A stretch of DNA of 13,728 nucleotides, from assembly GCA_937920335.1 (NCBI GenBank), contig CALGUT010000083.1:1-13728 (forward strand), written 5' to 3'. The number at the start of each line of letters is the position of its first letter. Position 1 is the first letter of the stretch. The notes beneath the pieces were generated by a model that made no database searches, was not told the DNA's origin, and was given only the letters and a program-made list of their open reading frames with translations. Source of the DNA: an uncultured Opitutales bacterium. GTDB taxonomy: Bacteria; Verrucomicrobiota; Verrucomicrobiia; Opitutales; UBA2995. Below, piece by piece: positions 1 through 7,258 of this stretch. Made by a program: the position numbers and the translations under genes.

Positions 1-361
1 TGCCCTAGATCGTTTTAATGCTGTGACAGGTCAGTCGTAAGCTCACTACTCTGGAGATTCGAGAGGAAAGGCCCCCTTCAATGATTACCAAACGCAGGAA
101 CCCATCGTTTAAACAGATTGAATTTATAATCCAGGCGTTCCCAAAGAAGACTTCGTTTTCGCGTTTCCTCAACAAGCAGGGGAACTCTCCCAAAGGTTGA
201 CTTTCAGGACGCTTTTAGAACTGATTAAACGTTCATTCGAAAAAGCCGTTGGCCATTCACAAAAATACATCAAATCAGCTTAGCGATGCTTCCAGTATTC
301 ACTCCTGCCACTAAAATCCCCAGCTCGGGGCGGCTTTTTTTCTGACCTAAAGGGTCGAAGC
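1..361. other. Leading stretch with no supported gene
   Basis: No convincing coding region is visible. The longest reading frame (minus strand, 5-193, 62 residues) has no recognisable motif and low-complexity-free but unremarkable sequence, and I treat it as chance. No tRNA cloverleaf was seen. The only signal is a short GC hairpin followed by a T run at 318-341, described separately, which probably ends transcription entering from the left. Confidence 0.5.
318..341 (+). terminator. Possible weak intrinsic terminator
   Basis: CCCC at 318-321 can pair with GGGG at 327-330 across a five-base loop. Seven T residues follow at 335-341, after a four-base CGGC spacer. The stem is short and the spacer is longer than ideal. 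AAAA just left of the stem could pair with the T run, so a longer imperfect hairpin is possible. The site lies 20 bases before the next gene's start, so it more likely ends an upstream plus-strand unit than serves that gene. Confidence 0.35.
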
Positions 362-1153
362 TTGCCCAACTCAATCATGCCACAAACGAATCTATCTTGG
401 TTCTCCATCATTCTGATGACCAGCACCGTCGCTTCGGTGCATCTCTGGTATCCGTGGTTCGAACACCGCTACAAGGCCTATGAGGCGCGCTGGGTAGGAT
501 TCACCGGTGGCATCGCGACCGGCTATGTCACCTTGTATCTGCTTCCCAAGTTAGGTCAAATCACCACTACCCTCACCGAGGGTCACACCGGTTACCGGTT
601 TTGGACCCTGCAGGTCTACCTTATAATGCTCTTGGGGATCGTGCTATATCTGACTATGGAGCGCATCGACCGAGAGACCAAGCGTTTCCCGTGGCTGGCC
701 AAGACGCTGGATCATATCATTCACGGTTCCTATAGTTTCCTGGTTGGTTATGTCCTGGTCGAACTCTCTGGTCGGACCGCATTGGCCCTCATCCTGATCA
801 CCCTAATCATGGCAATGCACTTGGTCGGGATGAACCACATCCTGAGCCACTTGACGCACGCAAATTTTCGACGTCATCGCGGATTCTACGCTTTGACGGT
901 CGTCTTAGGTTCGGGGGTCGCCGGATTGACTCAGTTTCCGGCCACTGCCATTAAAATGCTCACCGCCCTCCTCGCCGGTATGATCATCGTCAATGCGATG
1001 TCCGACGAGATGCCGCGCGGCGAACGGGGTCGCCTGCGTTGGTATCTGCTGGGCGTAACTTTCTTCATCGGCGCGGTGATGCTCATCATGCACGTCACGC
1101 CGGAATCAATGGCAAGTTATCCCCGATCGAGTGCCCCGCCAGCTGGTCCGTGA
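362..1153 (+). CDS. Polytopic membrane protein, ZIP-like, function unknown
   Basis: A 263-residue integral membrane protein with about eight hydrophobic segments, near residues 11-30, 45-65, 82-99, 120-135, 138-156, 174-191, 198-213 and 227-245. The polar stretch HLVGMNHILSHLTH (153-166) is histidine-rich inside an otherwise apolar region. NAMSDEMPRGERGR (211-224), just before the last segment, recalls the N-x-x-x-E-E/L-P loop that I associate with small bacterial ZIP-like membrane proteins, so a link to metal transport is possible but unproven. The chosen start is TTG at 362 because AAAGGG (349-354) lies seven bases ahead of it. An ATG at 377 (five codons in) is the alternative but has no ribosome binding site at proper spacing. 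The gene stands alone and converges on the corrinoid operon. The product is certainly membrane-bound; its substrate is unknown. Confidence 0.75.
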   Translation: MPNSIMPQTNLSWFSIILMTSTVASVHLWYPWFEHRYKAYEARWVGFTGGIATGYVTLYLLPKLGQITTTLTEGHTGYRFWTLQVYLIMLLGIVLYLTMERIDRETKRFPWLAKTLDHIIHGSYSFLVGYVLVELSGRTALALILITLIMAMHLVGMNHILSHLTHANFRRHRGFYALTVVLGSGVAGLTQFPATAIKMLTALLAGMIIVNAMSDEMPRGERGRLRWYLLGVTFFIGAVMLIMHVTPESMASYPRSSAPPAGP

Positions 1154-1284
1154 CCGGAGCAGTTAAAAGGGATCATTATGCACGCTTCATATTTTTCCGT
1201 CCTGTAAACCCACAAGCAGATTCGGACTCTTGTTGATACCGGTAATGATTAATGCTCACGACATTCGGGCCTCTCCAATTGAGT

Positions 1285-2862
1285 CTATTCTATTTCTTCA
1301 AGTAGAAGGGCATCCGTGTAGTGGTCAGAGAAGGACGATACTTGGTTGAGCTCTATAAGTTTGCAGTTCTGGCAAAGTACTTCGATCTCTTTGGAAAAAT
1401 CGGTTTGGAGCATCAGCGATGCACCGCCGAGCGCTGCGTTACCAATGGTGTCAATCCGTTCCAAGGGTATAGCTGGCAGGAGCCCTATCTGGATTGCGTG
1501 AGCCGGGTTGAGGTGGTAACCAAACCCACCTGCGATAAAGACTGTTTGCAGGTCAGATGCTTCGAGTCCTGCGATTTCTAGCAGCACCTGCACACCTGCG
1601 CCAATCGCGGCTTTAGCTTGAAGAAGCTCGGCCACATCAGCTTCGCTGATCCAGGTAGTATCGTTGAAGCGAATAATGTGTTCGCTGTCGCCATCGGCGA
1701 TTAGCTCAGATACATCGGGATACCCAACCGCGAAACGTCCAAAGGGATTGAGTAATCCGGTCTCCAGCCCTAGCGCCATGAAATCCACATAAGCTGCTCC
1801 AGAAATACCGTTCGCTTCGTCACTTGAACCCGGACAGAGTACATAGCTCCACTCATTTTCATGGCGTTGAATACTGGATACAACTCCTGCTTTTGCGCTC
1901 GCCCCACAGGAGAGACGTCCTCCCTCGAAGGCAGGACCCGCCGCGGTTGCAGTGGCAAGATAACTGCCCTCATGCTTCAGGATAATTTCTCCATTGGTAC
2001 CAAAGTCGATAAGGAGCATGGATGCCTCTGCTTCGAGCATGCCAGACGCGAGCACACCTGCGACGATATCAGCGCCAACAAAGGGCCCGAGTGCCGGCAG
2101 GAGGTTTAAAGGCATGCCGGGTTTCAAACCAATCTCTGCCGACTGCACGGACCGTTGGTTCAGAAACGCAGGCCGGAATGGGTATTTACTCAATCCATCC
2201 AAACGGAATCCCAGCAATGTGTGCAGCATGACTGGATTGCCAACTACCGTTGCCTGGGAAATCAGACCCTCCAAACAGCTGGCTTGACCACAAAGAACCT
2301 TAATCAATGTTGCCAGTCCTTGATCTACCAGTGTCCTTTGCAAGTGAATGAGTCCAGTCGGTTCATCCAACGAGTAACTGATTCGCGAGAGGACATCGTC
2401 TCCATATTTGCGTTGTGGATTGGCGATCGAGGCGTCGGCGAGACATTGCCCTGCAGACAAGTCCCAAAGTGCGCCAGCCAGGGTAGTGGTACCTATATCG
2501 AGTGCCAGAGCCACACCCCTGCCCGTTTGTTTCACTTTGGAAACTTGCAGTCGAATGTCGAAACAACTCACGCCATGAAGTGTATGGTCGTGCCAGGAAC
2601 TATGCGGAATCTTGATACTGCATGGCCTTTCCAAAAGCTCCTCCATTTTGATCTGGCAAGCACTAAGGGTCTGAGAACTCCCTTCATCCTGACTATAGAC
2701 TTGGCAGCCACGGCAAAGCCCACGTCCACCGCAACGAGTATTCAGTCCGTAGCCCTTTTCTTCCAAAAGATAGGCGAGCGTCTTATCGGCATCGTTCGGA
2801 TTCGGCTCAACTGTGATTGCTGAGCCATTGGGCAATTGAATAGTCACTGAATGATGTTTCAC
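1285..2862 (-). CDS. Reductive activator of corrinoid proteins (ferredoxin + ASKHA ATPase, RamA/RACE-type)
   Basis: A cytoplasmic ATP-dependent iron-sulfur protein expected to reduce inactive Co(II) corrinoid back to Co(I), so that the operon's corrinoid protein can accept a methyl group again. The N-terminal domain (about residues 5-100) carries C44-x5-C50-x2-C53-x15-C69, the spacing of a plant-type [2Fe-2S] cluster. From about residue 115 an ASKHA ATPase fold (DUF4445 type) follows. Visible motifs are LDIGTTT (121-127, phosphate 1), ATVVGNPVMLH (204-214), LLIDFGTNGEI (283-293, phosphate 2) and VFIAGGFG (441-448, adenosine). A C-x2-C pair (C497, C500) sits near the C-terminus. At 525 residues it is in the usual size range and looks intact. 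Its ATG overlaps the stop of the DUF1638 gene by four bases, indicating translational coupling. It is the last gene of the operon. The cluster type is [2Fe-2S] as in RACE proteins rather than the 8-iron ferredoxin of archaeal RamA. Confidence 0.9.
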   Translation of the reverse strand: MKHHSVTIQLPNGSAITVEPNPNDADKTLAYLLEEKGYGLNTRCGGRGLCRGCQVYSQDEGSSQTLSACQIKMEELLERPCSIKIPHSSWHDHTLHGVSCFDIRLQVSKVKQTGRGVALALDIGTTTLAGALWDLSAGQCLADASIANPQRKYGDDVLSRISYSLDEPTGLIHLQRTLVDQGLATLIKVLCGQASCLEGLISQATVVGNPVMLHTLLGFRLDGLSKYPFRPAFLNQRSVQSAEIGLKPGMPLNLLPALGPFVGADIVAGVLASGMLEAEASMLLIDFGTNGEIILKHEGSYLATATAAGPAFEGGRLSCGASAKAGVVSSIQRHENEWSYVLCPGSSDEANGISGAAYVDFMALGLETGLLNPFGRFAVGYPDVSELIADGDSEHIIRFNDTTWISEADVAELLQAKAAIGAGVQVLLEIAGLEASDLQTVFIAGGFGYHLNPAHAIQIGLLPAIPLERIDTIGNAALGGASLMLQTDFSKEIEVLCQNCKLIELNQVSSFSDHYTDALLLEEIE

Positions 2863-3584
2863 AACAGTACACTTGTAAGCTCAGAGTGACCTTTGAGGGT
2901 AATCGAATGTCCTGACGGCACCGTCAAGTAGCGAGCCTCAGCCCAGTTTCCTTGAATTAAATCCTGAAGCATGGCGGCGTCTCCTTGGAGTCGGCGAAAT
3001 TGCCATCCCAAGTGCTGAGCACACTCCTTACAGTAGTTTTCCGCATTGGCGTTTTCAGATACATCCACATAAGCGGCACAGTTATGATGAGCAAAGGATT
3101 CGGAGTCAGCTTCAACAAGATCATTAACCATCTCTTCGTCGTCCGGATAACGCTCATCATAGACCTTGCGAATATGCGCTTCGCGGTCGGGCCCTGGCAC
3201 GCGTTTTCCCCGCACCCAGCCTGGCGAATAAAAATAAGTTCCAGGATTTTCTTTCAAAACGGCATTGTGCGGAGACATACCACCAAGGAGGATGGAGACG
3301 CAATCGTGCGCCCGAGGAAGAATCAATGGACAACGCATGGCACGCACTCCGAGCAAGCCGTTGCCGCAGAGCCCGTAAGCTAGAACCACCACTTCAATCT
3401 CCGGATCTTTTTCCAGGCGAATGATCGCAGACTGAATTTCAATACGCAAATTGTCTGGGTTATCATGTAGCCCCATCTCCAAATATTCGATACGATGCCA
3501 CGGTGGATGTTCTCCCCCGAAAACAGCGAGCTCCTCATTGAAAACATCACAGGCAATTAAGGCGTATTTGGCTTTCTCTGACAT
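2859..3584 (-). CDS. DUF1638 domain-containing protein
   Basis: A 241-residue soluble protein matching the DUF1638 pattern: an early cysteine (C12 in IACDVF), YGLCGNGLLG (70-79) after a hydrophobic strand, then LPRAHDC (89-95) and YFYSPGWVRG (117-126). The conserved cysteines C12, C73 and C95 and histidine H93 could form a metal or cofactor site, which is my inference. DUF1638 has no settled biochemical function, but family members recur beside corrinoid methyltransferase genes, and this one lies between the COG0523 GTPase and the corrinoid activator. The stop overlaps the activator's start by four bases. The gap to the upstream gene is 88 nt, the widest in the operon, with no clear terminator or promoter in it. 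An accessory role in corrinoid or metal handling is the most reasonable guess. Confidence 0.85.
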   Translation of the reverse strand: MSEKAKYALIACDVFNEELAVFGGEHPPWHRIEYLEMGLHDNPDNLRIEIQSAIIRLEKDPEIEVVVLAYGLCGNGLLGVRAMRCPLILPRAHDCVSILLGGMSPHNAVLKENPGTYFYSPGWVRGKRVPGPDREAHIRKVYDERYPDDEEMVNDLVEADSESFAHHNCAAYVDVSENANAENYCKECAQHLGWQFRRLQGDAAMLQDLIQGNWAEARYLTVPSGHSITLKGHSELTSVLL

Positions 3585-3672
3585 AGAAATATTCGTACGC
3601 AGATAGTTTGAGTCCTATTATTTCAGATTCACTGGAGCGCACAAGGCTTGAATAGTTTCCTTTGGTTTACAA

Positions 3673-4572
3673 TTACAGCTGATTGAGTTGTGATGCGGCT
3701 ATTTCGAGTGTCTCCTCTTCGTCATCGTGAGCGATGATTACCAAGGCAGAATTAGACGGAACCTGCGTCTCGCTCAATTCGGCGGTGTCTACCGTTTTTT
3801 GCACCTCGAACCAGCCCCGCTCGGTTAATATGGATCCTTTGACGCGTAGGATTTCTGCGGGCAGTTTGTAGAGCCAAGCCTCAATATCTCGCAGAGCTAG
3901 TGCTTTTTCGAATGAGACAGTTACCGTTGAAAATGGATTGGATTCGCAACTCGATAATTCGGAGCGATGTAATTTCGGAGCGCAGTCTTTAAGGGGAAAA
4001 TCAATGAGACAGTGTTCTGCTCTAACAATGCTGGCGACAGGATTGGCATCGCGAATAATAGTCTCAGAGCACATAATCTCTTCCGCCGTGGCGATATCTA
4101 TTTTATTGAGGATCACCAGATGACTGGTTAGAATTTGAGCACGAACTGATGGCAAGTGAGCATGCAACTTAGGGAAACGTTGTGGCGCTACAATTGCCAC
4201 AATTTGCTGCACGGAGAAATGCTCGTTTAGTCCGTGATCTCGCATCAGAACGCCCATCGCTTGCGGGTCAGCGATGCCGCTGGTTTCGATTACAACCGCA
4301 TCGAGTGGCAATTGGCGATGCTCTTGAAGCACCCGCTCACGCATCACCCGAACAAATTCGCCTGCCTTGCATTCGCAAAATAAACTACCTCCAACCACAC
4401 TTTGTACGGGTTGTCTAGTTATCGCCAAACTCTCCTCATCCACGCCGGTCTCAGAGAATTCATTCACCAAAAACAACAAATGCTTCTGTGGATAAAGCGT
4501 TGCGAGCTGACGTAGAAAAGTGGTCTTTCCACTGCCAAGAAATCCGGTGACGAGAATAATTGGGATTCTCAT
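3673..4572 (-). CDS. COG0523/CobW-family G3E GTPase, probable metallochaperone
   Basis: A 299-residue P-loop GTPase of the G3E group, whose members insert or deliver metals (CobW, UreG, HypB, zinc chaperones). Walker A is GFLGSGKTT (10-18); NEFSETGVD (37-45) matches the NEFGEVGID-like switch; ETSGIADP (96-103) is the Walker B/G3 region; NKID (156-159) gives guanine specificity. The metal motif, normally C-x-C-C, is here FCEC (C66-x-C68) followed by lysine, so the third cysteine is absent. The C-terminal CobW_C region (about 213-295) is present, with WFEVQ. It lies 21 nt after the UroD-thioredoxin gene in the same orientation; the ATG has no clear ribosome binding site. Context suggests it serves the methyltransferases (zinc) or the corrinoid step (cobalt). 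It is unlikely to be cobaltochelatase-linked CobW itself, since no cobalamin synthesis genes are nearby. Confidence 0.87.
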   Translation of the reverse strand: MRIPIILVTGFLGSGKTTFLRQLATLYPQKHLLFLVNEFSETGVDEESLAITRQPVQSVVGGSLFCECKAGEFVRVMRERVLQEHRQLPLDAVVIETSGIADPQAMGVLMRDHGLNEHFSVQQIVAIVAPQRFPKLHAHLPSVRAQILTSHLVILNKIDIATAEEIMCSETIIRDANPVASIVRAEHCLIDFPLKDCAPKLHRSELSSCESNPFSTVTVSFEKALALRDIEAWLYKLPAEILRVKGSILTERGWFEVQKTVDTAELSETQVPSNSALVIIAHDDEEETLEIAASQLNQL

Positions 4573-4593
4573 GAGTCAACTAATGAATAGAAG

Positions 4594-5994
4594 TTAAAGC
4601 GCTTCCCCTAAACCTGATGATGATAGGACCTTTGCGTCCGCAGCTTTGGCAAACGCGGAAACAAGCACGTGGCGCTCTGGAATGAAAGACGCAAACGTTT
4701 CCTTACCATCGACAGAGATACTTGGAATAGCCGTGACGCCGAGTTTCGTCATATAACCGAGGCCATCCCTACCAGTAATCTTGTGTTCATGCACTTCGAT
4801 TTCTTGGCCGTACACATTGGCGGCTTCTTGCGCGGCTTTCATCATGTAGGCGCATGGTGCACAGCCTGCAGAGTCGAGGGTGACGACATCAACAATGACT
4901 GCCTTAGAGTTCACATAATCGGGAATTAGGATATCGTCGAAATTGTCGTTTGAATCTTTCGCCGGTAAATTTCGGATGATATCAATGTGATAGGGATCTC
5001 CGATGAGAGCCGCGACAGCTTCGAGGTTTTCAGGCTTCACGGCGTAAGGAAGGTCGCAACCCGGTGCGAGGATAAATCCGCCTCCATCGCCGGCCTGATC
5101 CAGACAACGTACCGCGTCGCGCTTCGCATCATCGACGTCGCCGAGCAAGAGCACGACTGTGAGCTGCATATTGCCGCCGAAGGATTTACCACTATCACGA
5201 GCAAGCTTCGCTAATTCGACCAGGTCCACGTTTTCATCAACCGAGATATTGTCGCAACTCGTGGCGCACATCGCCCCAAGATTACGAGACGCATTGCCGC
5301 ATACAAAGAGTGAAGACAATGCACCTTTCGCACGAACATGACTAAAGATTTTATTGAGCGACGGAGCGACGACGTCCGTGAAATGCCCTGGACCAATTTG
5401 ACTGATCATGGGATCAACCACAGCCACTACATCGATACCTGCTTCGCTATACGCGCTGACCATCTTGTTGGCAACTTCAGCGCAGTAGTTAAAGAGCTGA
5501 GGCACTTTATCTTCCTCATCAAACATATCCATTAACACCTCGTCTCCTCGTAGATGAAGTGCGAGAGTGAGCGGACCTGTCAGGAGTCCATAGAGAGCGA
5601 TGTCTTCGCCAATTTCTGATTTGGCCCGACGAATGGCATCAAGCACGAGCGGAATACGCCCTTTTTCGATCGAGAATTCGGGAAGGCCGTCGAAATCATA
5701 ATCGTCATCGAGAGGATGCGAGATAACTGAAGGGGGTGTTTCCTTGGCCCAACTCAGTTCACAACCGAGTATTTCAGCTTCGAGTTGCAAATCGAATACG
5801 ATCGGCAGGCCGTCGGGCTTATAACGCTCTGCAGCAATTTTCAGTGCGTCCACAATGTGATCCGCAGATTTTAAGTAAGTTTCGGCATCGACCCCGATAA
5901 GGGCACCCCCATGCACTCCGACAAACGGCACCCATGGCGGGCGTTCAGTTTTCTCTCCAGCAATCGCTTTCAGTAATATTGTTTTATCAGGCAT
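4594..5994 (-). CDS. UroD-family corrinoid methyltransferase fused to a C-terminal thioredoxin-like domain
   Basis: Two domains. Residues about 1-335 resemble the UroD/MtaA/MtbA methyltransferase barrel that moves methyl groups between corrinoid protein and a thiol or other partner. Residues about 362-450 form a small thioredoxin-like domain with GCAPC (C378-x2-C381) and a probable cis-proline strand, AIPSISVDG. In MtaA/MtbA zinc is held by H-x-C and a distant C. Here the sequence is LFVCGN (F230, C232) with APGCDLP (C313), so both cysteines remain but the histidine is Phe (codon TTT). Numbering is from ATG at 5994, chosen because it follows the upstream stop by one base and has GGAG nine bases ahead. 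A start at 6027 would add 11 residues and overlap the previous gene. Such a fusion is not the standard form of the family. Possible roles include recycling a thiol acceptor, redox control, or structural pairing. The methyl donor or acceptor is unknown. Confidence 0.88.
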   Translation of the reverse strand: MPDKTILLKAIAGEKTERPPWVPFVGVHGGALIGVDAETYLKSADHIVDALKIAAERYKPDGLPIVFDLQLEAEILGCELSWAKETPPSVISHPLDDDYDFDGLPEFSIEKGRIPLVLDAIRRAKSEIGEDIALYGLLTGPLTLALHLRGDEVLMDMFDEEDKVPQLFNYCAEVANKMVSAYSEAGIDVVAVVDPMISQIGPGHFTDVVAPSLNKIFSHVRAKGALSSLFVCGNASRNLGAMCATSCDNISVDENVDLVELAKLARDSGKSFGGNMQLTVVLLLGDVDDAKRDAVRCLDQAGDGGGFILAPGCDLPYAVKPENLEAVAALIGDPYHIDIIRNLPAKDSNDNFDDILIPDYVNSKAVIVDVVTLDSAGCAPCAYMMKAAQEAANVYGQEIEVHEHKITGRDGLGYMTKLGVTAIPSISVDGKETFASFIPERHVLVSAFAKAADAKVLSSSGLGEAL

Positions 5995-5995
5995 C

Positions 5996-7258
5996 TCATG
6001 AGTCTCCATTAAATTCATGAACGGCATCGATCATAGCCACGACGTTCTCCAACGGTGTGCGGGCCTGCACATTGTGAATAGAATTAAAAATAAAACCGCC
6101 GCCTGGGGCGAAGATCTCACAGCGAGAGAGCACTTCACTGCGAACATCCTCAGGAGTGCCAAAGGGAAGCGTTTGCTGGGTATTCACTCCCCCACCCCAG
6201 AATGCAATCCGATGACCGTATTTAGCCTTTAGGTCTTCAGGCTCCATACCATCGGCAGAGCATTGAACCGGATTGAGAATATCAAAGCCGCAGTCGATGA
6301 AAGTCTCGATGAGTGGTTCAACAGCGCCGCAGGAGTGTTTGAAGGAACGCCAATTGGTGTTTTGGTGAATCCAGTCGTTGATTTGCTTATACCGTGGAAG
6401 CCAAATATCCCGCACTTGAGGGACTCCGCAGAAAAGAGAGTTCTGCGTTCCGAAGTCGGTACCACAGACAACAACGACATCGATTACATCTCCTGCGATT
6501 GCGTTCAGTTTTGTCATATTCGCTAGTGCGATCCCCACCTGCCGGTCGAAAAGCCGGGCGATAAATTCCGGATCCTCAGCGATCAACATATACCAGTCAG
6601 CGATTCCACGCACACCTTTGGGCTGCTTCAGAAACGGAGCCGGAACCAGCGCAATATCCCCCAGACAGGTGCCACTCAAGGGTACGGTAATAGCCCGCTC
6701 GCAGCCACGCCATTTCGCGATTTGGTCGATCCAGTGATCTTCCTCTGCGTCAGGCATCGGCCCGAACTCTTCGAGATTATCTTCCAGATCCAGGTTATCT
6801 TCGTCGAAGTCAGGATCAATCCTCTCAATACTATCGAAGAAAAAACTGGTTCTGGGCATGTGACCGGAGGCAGGCGCATCGGTATCGCCCTCTGGGTAGA
6901 TGTATACATTCCCCGTGTCGTCTTCAGTAGTATTAAAGTTTTCGGCAACTAACACCTCCTGGCCCCAGGGGGTGGTCCAAGGTTTCCAGTTTTCATTGGC
7001 AAATCCAAAGATCGTACCATGCGAGAAAATCGCTTGCGTATCGACCCCGATCGCGTCGAGCAGGTCACCCTCCAATTCACCAAGCATCTGATAAGGTTCG
7101 CAAATGGTGACCGGACGTTTCTCCAATTGGTAATGGTCACGCAATTGTTCAACCACGCTACAATGCATCCCGGTAATCCCACTACTACCAAAGTCGATGG
7201 GAACCTTGTCCGGTTCCTGATGATCGATGCTGGCCCGAATGCGTTGTCTCGGAGTCAT
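5996..7258 (-). CDS. UroD-family methyltransferase with H-x-C zinc motif
   Basis: A 420-residue cytoplasmic member of the uroporphyrinogen decarboxylase superfamily, of the branch used as corrinoid-dependent methyltransferases rather than heme synthesis. It opens with the family signature RIRASIDHQEPDKVPIDFG (6-24). The barrel includes FKHSCGAVEPLI (306-317), where H308-x-C310 matches the zinc-binding H-x-C of MtaA/MtbA, and ILNPVQCSADGM (327-338). The C-terminal strand GGGFIFNSIHNVQARTP (386-402) has His-Asn where MtaA-type proteins carry the third zinc cysteine. An acidic insert (about 143-175, rich in Asp/Glu) makes it longer than the 340-360 residues usual for the family. The start ATG overlaps the preceding gene's stop (ATGA), and the next gene begins one base after its own stop. 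Of the three UroD proteins this has the best-preserved H-x-C, but whether it loads or unloads the corrinoid protein cannot be told. Confidence 0.87.
   Translation of the reverse strand: MTPRQRIRASIDHQEPDKVPIDFGSSGITGMHCSVVEQLRDHYQLEKRPVTICEPYQMLGELEGDLLDAIGVDTQAIFSHGTIFGFANENWKPWTTPWGQEVLVAENFNTTEDDTGNVYIYPEGDTDAPASGHMPRTSFFFDSIERIDPDFDEDNLDLEDNLEEFGPMPDAEEDHWIDQIAKWRGCERAITVPLSGTCLGDIALVPAPFLKQPKGVRGIADWYMLIAEDPEFIARLFDRQVGIALANMTKLNAIAGDVIDVVVVCGTDFGTQNSLFCGVPQVRDIWLPRYKQINDWIHQNTNWRSFKHSCGAVEPLIETFIDCGFDILNPVQCSADGMEPEDLKAKYGHRIAFWGGGVNTQQTLPFGTPEDVRSEVLSRCEIFAPGGGFIFNSIHNVQARTPLENVVAMIDAVHEFNGDS

Noticed and set aside
5..193. Minus-strand frame of 62 residues at the left edge
   Set aside because: No motif, no coding context and no convincing ribosome binding site; likely chance.
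1154..1284. Shared terminator between the membrane protein gene and the end of the corrinoid operon
   Set aside because: Only very short stems, such as the palindrome ACCGGT, were visible, without a T run; not enough to call.
2155..2823. Long plus-strand reading frame (222 residues) opposite the activator gene
   Set aside because: It lies wholly antisense to a clear ferredoxin-ASKHA gene, and its translation has no recognisable motif; it is a shadow of the real gene.
2985..3383. Plus-strand reading frame of 132 residues opposite the DUF1638 gene
   Set aside because: Antisense to a recognised family with conserved motifs; no motif or start signal of its own.
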